DNA of 21,524 nt from an uncultured Prevotella sp. (lineage in GTDB: Bacteria > Bacteroidota > Bacteroidia > Bacteroidales > Bacteroidaceae). Every line of letters begins with the position of its first letter. Position 1 is the first letter of the stretch. The DNA is taken from positions 1 through 21,524 of the forward strand of contig CAKPTK010000024.1 in NCBI GenBank assembly GCA_934190685.1. Direction: 5' to 3'. Made by a program: the position numbers and the translations under genes. This document shows, piece by piece, positions 1-5,295 of this stretch. The notes below the pieces were generated by a model, which ran no database searches, had not been told where the DNA came from, and saw only the letters and a program-made list of their open reading frames with translations.

Positions 1-60
1 TTTGTTGGTTCGTTTCTTTTCAGCCAGGACGACCTTTAGCCTGTTTATATCTTTACTCAT
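1..60 (-). CDS. XRE/HTH-type transcriptional regulator, N-terminal fragment
   Basis: The minus strand opens with ATG at 58-60 and stays open for 20 codons to the window edge, giving a peptide beginning MSKDINRLKVVLAEKKRT. This is the typical first helix of short Cro/C1-type helix-turn-helix regulators common in Bacteroidota, often under 80 residues and DNA-binding. Only the first 20 residues are visible, so the recognition helix and length cannot be checked. A -7 box (TACTTTTG on the minus strand, 87-94) lies about 27 nt before the start codon and supports this start. Function as a repressor is inferred from the family look only. Confidence 0.55.
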   Translation of the reverse strand, partial: MSKDINRLKVVLAEKKRTNK

Positions 61-86
61 ATTTACGTTTAATTGTTTGGAAAGTA

Positions 87-94
87 CAAAAGTA
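87..94 (-). promoter_or_regulatory. -7 promoter box of the HTH regulator
   Basis: The minus strand reads TACTTTTG, matching the Bacteroidota -7 consensus TAnnTTTG. The expected -33 position (about 115-118) reads TTCG rather than TTTG, so the promoter is imperfect. It precedes the ATG at 60. Confidence 0.5.
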
Positions 95-303
95 GTGATT
101 TCCTGTTAGAATAACGAAAAAAGGTGTTGAATTATTATGTTAGATAGTGATATTTGTATTATATAGATGATATATACATCAATTTATAGAATATATGAGC
201 TAATCTATCTGATTATAGTATGTCATTTGATGACTCATAATATTGGCGATGTCAAGTGAAATGCAATGAAATCATGAGAAATACGGATGAAAGCAACATA
301 AAC

Positions 304-355
304 TTTGCCAACCACAACTAATTAGCGACGAATTATGTTGGCAAAATGTTGGCAA
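304..355. repeat. TTGCCAAC inverted/direct repeat cluster
   Basis: TTTGCCAAC (304-312) and GTTGGCAAA (337-345) are perfect 9-nt inverted repeats separated by 24 nt. A further GTTGGCAA follows directly at 348-355. The cluster sits in an otherwise featureless AT-rich gap (61-370) between the HTH regulator and the tRNA terminator. It could be an operator, or a recombinase core site given the neighbouring tRNA 3' end; the sequence does not decide. Confidence 0.45.
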
Positions 356-360
356 TTTTA

Positions 361-404
361 TAAAAGCAAAAATCCTAACCGCTTATTATCAAGCAGTTAG
401 GATT
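361..404 (-). terminator. Rho-independent terminator of tRNA-Leu
   Basis: On the minus strand, immediately after the tRNA, AATCCTAAC pairs with GTTAGGATT (371-379 with 396-404) and AAGC pairs with GCTT further in. The stem is followed by a T-rich tail (TTTTTGCTTTTA). This is a classical intrinsic terminator ending about 10 nt from the mature tRNA 3' end. Confidence 0.8.
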
Positions 405-412
405 TTACGGGG

Positions 413-494
413 TGCGCCCGATAGGACTCGAACCTACACGTCGCAAAACACTAGATCCTAAGTCTAGCGCGTCTACCAATTTCGCCACGAGCGC
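413..494 (-). tRNA. tRNA-Leu (anticodon UAG)
   Basis: The minus strand folds into a tRNA of 82 nt. The acceptor stem is GCGCTCG paired with CGGGCGC (one G-U) with discriminator A at 413. The D arm contains AATTGGTAGA. The anticodon stem CTAGA/TCTAG encloses the loop CTTAGGA, giving anticodon TAG, which reads leucine CUN codons. A long variable arm (TGTTTTGCGACGT) marks a class II tRNA, and the T arm carries GGTTCGAGTCC. The 3' CCA is not encoded: the discriminator is followed by CCCC. The gene has its own promoter upstream and an intrinsic terminator downstream, so it is a single-gene transcript. Confidence 0.95.
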
Positions 495-505
495 AAATAT
501 TGATG

Positions 506-537
506 CAAAGTTAGTGAAATAAATTGATATTGACAAA
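506..537 (-). promoter_or_regulatory. Promoter of tRNA-Leu
   Basis: The minus strand carries TTTG (534-537), a 20-nt spacer, then TAACTTTG (506-513), a full match to the Bacteroidota -33/-7 consensus. The -7 box ends 12 nt before the mature tRNA 5' end, so transcription would begin only a few nucleotides upstream of it. Confidence 0.75.
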
Positions 538-562
538 TATATCTTTGTTTTTCGCAGAATCG

Positions 563-593
563 TTGGCAGAAGGAAGGATTTTGATTACTTTTG
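563..593 (+). promoter_or_regulatory. Promoter of the YiiX-type hydrolase gene
   Basis: TTG (563-565), a 20-nt spacer and TACTTTTG (586-593) match the Bacteroidota promoter. The expected start of transcription near 600 leaves a leader of about 19 nt before the ATG at 619. It diverges from the tRNA-Leu promoter. Confidence 0.65.
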
Positions 594-618
594 TCGGGTA
601 TTTTTAATTCAGATGTAA

Positions 619-1248
619 ATGAGAGGAATATGGATGTTGACAGGGTGGTTCTTCTGCTGTGGCATAATGGCGCAGACAAGTAGTCTTCATGATGGAGGCA
701 GACTCGCTGAGGGCGACTTGTTGTTCTGTGTGGCCAAAAGCGGGAACAATATTACGGATGTGACGCAGGGAGTGGACGACCAGAAAATCGACCATGTCGC
801 CATTGCCCATCGCCAAGGAAAGCGATGGTATGCACTGGAGGCCGTTCATCGTGGTGTCTGTCTGACGCCGATGGACAGCTTCTTGGTGCGCCGTGATTTT
901 GTCGTTCGTGCCCAACTGCGGGATACGGTGGGCGTAGGAGCGTCTGTGCAACGGGCTTTGCAGTTCTTGGGGCGTCCTTATGATTTCAATTTCATGCCCG
1001 ATGACAGTGCTTTCTATTGCAGTGAGTTGGTGCAGAAATGCTACCGTGACCGCAAGGGGCAGTTGGTGTTCCAACCCATTCCGATGTCTTTTCATGACAA
1101 AACGGGCAAGGTAACCGCTTATTGGAAGGATTACTATGCCCGTCAAGGTTTGCGTGTGCCTGAAGGTGAGCCGGGAAGCAATCCCGGAGATTTGTCACGC
1201 AACAAGGCTGTAAGAATTATCGGAAGACTACAACGTGTTATAAATTGA
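619..1248 (+). CDS. YiiX/YebB-like permuted NlpC/P60 cysteine hydrolase, exported
   Basis: The 209-residue product resembles the YiiX/DUF830 branch of NlpC/P60 papain-fold enzymes, in which the catalytic order is permuted (His before Cys). Visible motifs are EGDLLF near residue 31, DHVAI with His59 as the probable catalytic base, YALEAV with Glu74, and YCSELV with Cys134 as the probable nucleophile. A short hydrophobic N-terminus ending in MAQ (about 19 residues) looks like a signal peptide, so it probably acts in the periplasm. Members are thought to cleave amide or ester bonds in peptidoglycan peptides or lipids, but the substrate is unknown. The ATG at 619 suits the promoter at 563-593. 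The last 11 bp overlap the end of the convergent TonB receptor gene. Confidence 0.85.
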   Translation: MRGIWMLTGWFFCCGIMAQTSSLHDGGRLAEGDLLFCVAKSGNNITDVTQGVDDQKIDHVAIAHRQGKRWYALEAVHRGVCLTPMDSFLVRRDFVVRAQLRDTVGVGASVQRALQFLGRPYDFNFMPDDSAFYCSELVQKCYRDRKGQLVFQPIPMSFHDKTGKVTAYWKDYYARQGLRVPEGEPGSNPGDLSRNKAVRIIGRLQRVIN

Positions 1249-3340
1249 TGTTGACAGACGCCCCCGCCATCACCCATATTCCGGGTTGAGGGAGACTTCC
1301 GAAATCATAGTATTTTTTGTTCAGCACATTGTTCGCTTCCACATAGAGGTTGTATCGCGGAGCGTTCCATGCCAATCGGGCGTCGGTCACAGCATACGGC
1401 TTGTAGGCACGCGCCTGAGCCTGTCCATTGGCACCTTTGACGGTGAACGTTCCCGTGCGTTTTTGGAACCGATATTTCACGATAAGTTCCAACTGCTTCC
1501 AGAGATTGATATCCAGGTCTGCCACTACTTTGTGGCGCAGGTATTCGAGTGTGGATCGACTTTGGATGTTGGCTGGTTCATCTTTGTCTTGTGTCATATA
1601 GGTGTAGGAGAGATGCAGCGTCTTGAACACCTGTTGTGCAGGGAACAGTTCTTTGAATTGCAGACCTAAGGAAGTCTCCACTCCCAATGTGTTTATCTTG
1701 GTGAAGTTGACCGATTTCCATACGGCATTGTTGCCTTCACGGGTGTCGAAAATCCAGTCAATCATGTTTTTGCAGTGGTTGTAGAACACGCTCGCACTTG
1801 CCGTGATACCTCTGCCGAGATATTTTGTTCCCGCCTCCAGCGCCTGCAACTCTTCCGGTTTCAAATGTTTGTCGGCTAGATGTCCACCGACGGAATAATA
1901 CAGTTCGGTGACAGATGGCATTCTGAGAGACGAGTTGTAGGAGGCATAGACTTTGAACTTGTCCGAGAAGCGATAGCTGGCGTCTATGCCGGGATAAACG
2001 CGCATATTCATGTGGTTCCATGAATTCTTGACCGCCACGATGCCGGCGGACAGTGTGAACTTCTCGAGCAGGATGTTGTGTTCAAGGGTGAAGCTGATGT
2101 TGGTGCGGTTGATGCCGTTGGTGTAGTCGCGTTGAGTATGGTGCACATGCTTGGGCGATTCGAGCGGTTCGCCAAGCGTGGTGCTGACCAAGTCCTCGTT
2201 TCGCATTTCCGCACACAGAGCCGTGCGTCCCAGGGTCCAGTCGAAATAAGTGTTGAGGTTCACGCCATAGACATCAGTCCGATGGTAGTTGTAAGCCACG
2301 CCATAGGTTCCGCTTTCGGGGATGATGTTGTCCAGACCGCGGAAATATTCAAATCTGTCCATGTTGCGGTTCCAGTAGACTGAAGGACGCAAATGAAAGT
2401 TCCCCTGTCTTGTTTCCGCTTGCAGGGCGGTGTAAGTCTTGAGTGTATGTTCAAACTGGTCGTCGGACCCTGCGCCGTAAAAAGTATTTGATCCGAAGTC
2501 GCGGGAGCTGATGCCCACATGCCAGTTTACGGTGATGTCAGGGGAGGTGTATCCCCCTTGATAGAATCCTTTTCCGCCTTTGAAATCCGTGTTGAGTCTG
2601 CCCGCCTTGTTCCGGTTGTAGCCATCCGAGCGTGTGTAGCTGCCCGAGAGGCTGTTGTGCCATTTTCCTGACAAAAAACGCAGGCTTGCTCCACTGTTCA
2701 TGTATCCGTAGCTGCCGCCCTCGGCATGGGCGGAAACGTTGTTGGCGGCTTGTTTAGTCACGATGTTGATTGCTCCAAGAAGGGAGGAGGTGCCAAACAC
2801 TCGGCCTGCGGGCCCCTCGAGTACCTCGATGCGTTCGATGTCGCTGACGTCAACAGGAAAATCGAACGCATTGTGTCCGGTCTGTGGGTCACAGATGTTG
2901 ATCCCGTTGAGAAGAATCGTGATTTGCTCGTAGTTGCCCCCTCGGATGCTCACGTCTGTTTGGGCACCGATAGGACCTCGTTGCCGCACATCGACGCTGG
3001 CAACATATTTCAGCAAATCGTTAACACTTTGTACCGGCGCAGCCTGAATGTCCTTGCGTTCCAGTACAGTAACCATTCTCGCCGCTTGGCCTCTGGTCAG
3101 TGGCGCTCGTGAGCCTGTGATGCTCACCTCATCGAGCATTACTTCGCGTCGGGGGGCCATGACGGTGTCCGGCTTCACAGGTTCTGTGCTGATGCCGGAG
3201 GCCTTGGCATTGGTCAGTGTGGTGGCACTGAGTGTGCCTATCAGCACTTCCTTGCCCAAGCAAGCGAAGAGGGCGTACCCCTTGCGGGAGAAGTGTTTAA
3301 ACTTCAAGGGCATGCTCGATGCTTTTGTGTCGTTGTACAT
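1238..3340 (-). CDS. BtuB-like TonB-dependent outer-membrane receptor
   Basis: The 700-residue product is a TonB-dependent receptor. After an N-terminal export region (residues 1 to about 47), a linker carries a possible TonB-box stretch (MLDEVSITG, 68-76). The plug domain spans about 84-196, with typical elements RGGNYEQITILLNG, IERIEVLEGPA and GAINIVTK. A 22-strand barrel is expected for 200-700, with a late NNVLNKKYYDFG segment near the C-terminus. There is no carboxypeptidase-like extension and no SusD neighbour, which fits the BtuB/FecA-like small-ligand class rather than glycan SusC. The unusual signal region (KFKHFSRKGYALFACLG) resembles one I associate with Bacteroidota BtuB-annotated receptors. 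No cobalamin riboswitch fits in the 108-bp upstream gap, so vitamin B12 as ligand is only a guess. A start at internal Met10 (3313) is also possible. Confidence 0.88.
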   Translation of the reverse strand: MYNDTKASSMPLKFKHFSRKGYALFACLGKEVLIGTLSATTLTNAKASGISTEPVKPDTVMAPRREVMLDEVSITGSRAPLTRGQAARMVTVLERKDIQAAPVQSVNDLLKYVASVDVRQRGPIGAQTDVSIRGGNYEQITILLNGINICDPQTGHNAFDFPVDVSDIERIEVLEGPAGRVFGTSSLLGAINIVTKQAANNVSAHAEGGSYGYMNSGASLRFLSGKWHNSLSGSYTRSDGYNRNKAGRLNTDFKGGKGFYQGGYTSPDITVNWHVGISSRDFGSNTFYGAGSDDQFEHTLKTYTALQAETRQGNFHLRPSVYWNRNMDRFEYFRGLDNIIPESGTYGVAYNYHRTDVYGVNLNTYFDWTLGRTALCAEMRNEDLVSTTLGEPLESPKHVHHTQRDYTNGINRTNISFTLEHNILLEKFTLSAGIVAVKNSWNHMNMRVYPGIDASYRFSDKFKVYASYNSSLRMPSVTELYYSVGGHLADKHLKPEELQALEAGTKYLGRGITASASVFYNHCKNMIDWIFDTREGNNAVWKSVNFTKINTLGVETSLGLQFKELFPAQQVFKTLHLSYTYMTQDKDEPANIQSRSTLEYLRHKVVADLDINLWKQLELIVKYRFQKRTGTFTVKGANGQAQARAYKPYAVTDARLAWNAPRYNLYVEANNVLNKKYYDFGSLPQPGIWVMAGASVNINL

Positions 3341-3370
3341 AGTTTTTGAGTTGTTGTTGAAAAAACGGCA

Positions 3371-3409
3371 GCAAAGTTACTAAATAATCAACAAATAGCG
3401 TAACTTTGC
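3371..3409. promoter_or_regulatory. Divergent promoter pair within a perfect inverted repeat
   Basis: GCAAAGTTAC (3371-3380) and GTAACTTTGC (3400-3409) are exact inverted copies separated by 19 nt. Each arm contains a TAACTTTG -7 box: 3372-3379 on the minus strand for the TonB receptor (ATG at 3340) and 3401-3408 on the plus strand for the BASS transporter (ATG at 3449). No good TTTG -33 element is present at the expected distance for either, and each -33 region falls on the other -7 box. The two promoters may therefore exclude each other or need an activator. Confidence 0.65.
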
Positions 3410-3448
3410 AGTCTAAAAGCAACATCCATATTTAAAGATAATAGCCTT

Positions 3449-4408
3449 ATGAGCATCATAGCTTTTGTAAAGAAATGGACGCTTCCTTGTGCGCTGGCAT
3501 TGGGAGCCGTGGTTTATCTCCTGTTCAGCAATGTGCCTGTATTGGAGCCTTTCGGCGATGCGGTGGGCCCCTATATGCCCAATGTATTACCCTACGTGAT
3601 TTTCGCTATGCTCTATGTGACTTTCTGCAAAATCAAGATAGACAATCTCCGTCCCTGCACTTGGCATTTCATCTTGCAGGGCATCCGCACCTTGATGTCC
3701 GGCCTGTTGGTCGTGGCGATAGTATTAACCTCAGACTTTCAAGTCAAGTTGTTGCTGGAGGGAGCGTTCATCTGTGTGATTTGTCCTACGGCGGCGGCCG
3801 CTCCGGTGATTACGGAGAAGTTGGGCGGAAGCATCGAGTCGCTCACGGTCTACACGCTGATAGCCAATGTGGTCACGTCCATCATCATCCCCTTGTTCTT
3901 TCCAATGGTGGAGCGTGGTGCCGACATCACGTTCGCCTTCGCCTTTCTGATGATTCTGAAACGTGTGGTCACGGTGCTTCTCCTGCCGCTTTGCCTTGCC
4001 CTGCTCACCCGTAGATTTTTGCCGAAGGTGGCGTCCCGCATCAAGCAGATGAAGAATTTGGCTTTTTATATGTGGGCGTTCAACCTCTCCATCCTGATGG
4101 GACTTACGCTACACAACATTCTTGTTGCCACCGTGTCGGGCTGGACGTTGTTCATGCTGCTTGTCATCCCTTTGGTGGTGACTGTGGTACAGTTTTCCAT
4201 CGGAAAATATGTGGGCAGTTTCTATGGGCAAAGCATCAGTGCCGGACAGGCATTGGGACAGAAAAACACCATGGTGGGCATTTGGCTGACCATTACCTTT
4301 CTCAACCCGACCGCCGCTGTGGCTCCGTGCGCCTATGTAATCTGGCAGAACATGGTCAACTCATGGCAGTTGTGGTATAAGGAGAAATATGGCATGCTGA
4401 AATGGTAA
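3449..4408 (+). CDS. Bile acid:sodium symporter (BASS/SBF-like) family transporter
   Basis: The 319-residue product is an integral membrane protein with about nine to ten hydrophobic segments. It has two signature unwound-helix regions of the BASS fold: CPTAAAAPVITEKLGGS at 112-128 and AGQALGQKNTMVGIW at 265-279. Family members couple Na+ to uptake of bile acids, organic anions, pantoate or keto acids; the substrate cannot be read from sequence, and the family name should not be taken as evidence for bile acid transport. The ATG at 3449 follows a -7 box at 3401-3408 with a leader of about 34 nt. It is divergent from the BtuB-like receptor, so the two could share regulation. A hairpin lies 8 nt after its stop. 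Confidence 0.85.
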   Translation: MSIIAFVKKWTLPCALALGAVVYLLFSNVPVLEPFGDAVGPYMPNVLPYVIFAMLYVTFCKIKIDNLRPCTWHFILQGIRTLMSGLLVVAIVLTSDFQVKLLLEGAFICVICPTAAAAPVITEKLGGSIESLTVYTLIANVVTSIIIPLFFPMVERGADITFAFAFLMILKRVVTVLLLPLCLALLTRRFLPKVASRIKQMKNLAFYMWAFNLSILMGLTLHNILVATVSGWTLFMLLVIPLVVTVVQFSIGKYVGSFYGQSISAGQALGQKNTMVGIWLTITFLNPTAAVAPCAYVIWQNMVNSWQLWYKEKYGMLKW

Positions 4409-4444
4409 ACAACGAAAACGCCGGAATTTCACAATCCCGGCGTT
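4405..4444. terminator. Bidirectional hairpin terminator between BASS gene and candidate sRNA
   Basis: AACGCCGG (4417-4424) pairs with CCGGCGTT (4437-4444). Read on the minus strand the stem is followed by a T-rich tail (TTTTCGTTGTTT), a good intrinsic terminator for transcripts arriving from the right (pnuT read-through or the candidate small RNA). On the plus strand it follows the BASS stop by 8 nt but has a poor U tail. Confidence 0.7.
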
Positions 4445-4577
4445 CTATAACTAATAAATACATTTAACTTATTACTAATTTGGTCTTTCGACTCTCACGA
4501 GCCTTACACAATGCTTGTCGCATTGATTTCTTATAATGAAGCAATTATATAATCTTATTTGAAGTCTTTCTGTCCAA
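4409..4577 (-). ncRNA. Candidate small RNA, about 165 nt
   Basis: A minus-strand -7 box (TACCTTTG, 4584-4591) is followed about 165 nt later by the intrinsic terminator at 4417-4444, with no convincing ORF between. The intervening sequence can fold into CAATGC-GACAA-GCATTG and GGCTC-GTGA-GAGTC hairpins, the latter with a GNRA-type loop. The -33 region has no TTTG; it holds a 23-bp palindrome instead. Alternatively this is only the 3' untranslated end of the pnuT operon, which lies upstream on the same strand. No known RNA family was recognised. Confidence 0.35.
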
Positions 4578-4594
4578 TGTGAGCAAAGGTACAG

Positions 4595-4617
4595 AATTCT
4601 TCGGACACCGAAGAATT
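4595..4617. promoter_or_regulatory. Perfect palindrome AATTCTTCGG-ACA-CCGAAGAATT
   Basis: Two 10-nt arms (4595-4604 and 4608-4617) are exact inverted copies around a 3-nt centre. The element lies 3 bp upstream of the minus-strand -7 box at 4584-4591 and downstream of a run of nine T on the minus strand (4646-4654). It could be an operator for a dimeric regulator or a transcript hairpin ending the pnuT mRNA; it lacks a U tail on the minus strand. Confidence 0.5.
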
Positions 4618-4668
4618 TATCGGTGAACTTATTCGAATATTAGCTAAAAAAAAACACTTATTAACATT

Positions 4669-5286
4669 CTACGTGCCTTTACTTACAATTTGCGCCTGCT
4701 CATTCATCATTTTTGTCCATTTGAAATATCCCATGGTGGCGATGATGACATAGAGTCCATAGAGCATGGCCTTGAAGGGAATGCCTTTGACAATATAGAG
4801 ATAGCAGCAGAAAGCGTCGACGATGATCCAGAAAAACCACTGTTCGATATACTTCCTCGACAAGGCCCACAGTCCGACAAAACTCATGGCGTTGGTGAAA
4901 GCGTCGGTCACGGGCACCGTGCTGTTGGTGAACCGGGAGAGGATGAACCAGGTGGCTGCCCAGGCGGCGAGAAAGGCTACGAGGGTGGGGAGGATGAGTC
5001 GGCGGCGGAAGTGTGTGATGGGCAGTTGCTCACCCTCCTTCTGTCCGTGCTTCTTTCCGAATTTCCATACAGCCCATCCATAGATGGCAGCCAACGTGTA
5101 GTAGACAGCCATGCCTGCGTCGCCATAGAGTCCATGGCTCCAATAGAGGTAGATGTCAAGGGCGGGCATGATGATGCCCACGACCCAAAGGGCTATATGC
5201 GCACGATACTCGAGCCCGATGTAGACGAGCCCGAGTATCGTGGTGAAGGCGTCCAGCGCATGGCTGGACAAGAAGTCCCATATCAT
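4669..5286 (-). CDS. pnuT: PnuT, PnuC-family thiamine transporter
   Basis: The 205-residue product is a PnuC-family inner-membrane protein with about seven hydrophobic segments. Family hallmarks are YGWAVW (69-74), the charged loop before FRRRLILPT (93-101), and KYIEQWFFWIIVD (145-157) with the W150-x-x-W153-x-x-x-D157 spacing typical of the substrate pocket. PnuC proteins carry nicotinamide riboside. The branch next to thiamine receptors under TPP control is PnuT, which carries thiamine by facilitated diffusion, with trapping by phosphorylation in the cytoplasm. The assignment to thiamine rests on context: the start codon is 9 bp after the stop of the thiamine TonB receptor and both lie behind the TPP riboswitch. 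No thiamine pyrophosphokinase gene follows; the next minus-strand DNA is non-coding. Confidence 0.9.
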   Translation of the reverse strand: MIWDFLSSHALDAFTTILGLVYIGLEYRAHIALWVVGIIMPALDIYLYWSHGLYGDAGMAVYYTLAAIYGWAVWKFGKKHGQKEGEQLPITHFRRRLILPTLVAFLAAWAATWFILSRFTNSTVPVTDAFTNAMSFVGLWALSRKYIEQWFFWIIVDAFCCYLYIVKGIPFKAMLYGLYVIIATMGYFKWTKMMNEQAQIVSKGT

Positions 5287-5295
5287 GTTGTGCTT

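Noticed and set aside
3341..3448. Cobalamin riboswitch before the BtuB-like receptor
   Set aside because: The gap is only 108 bp, is divergent, and shows no B12-box sequence.
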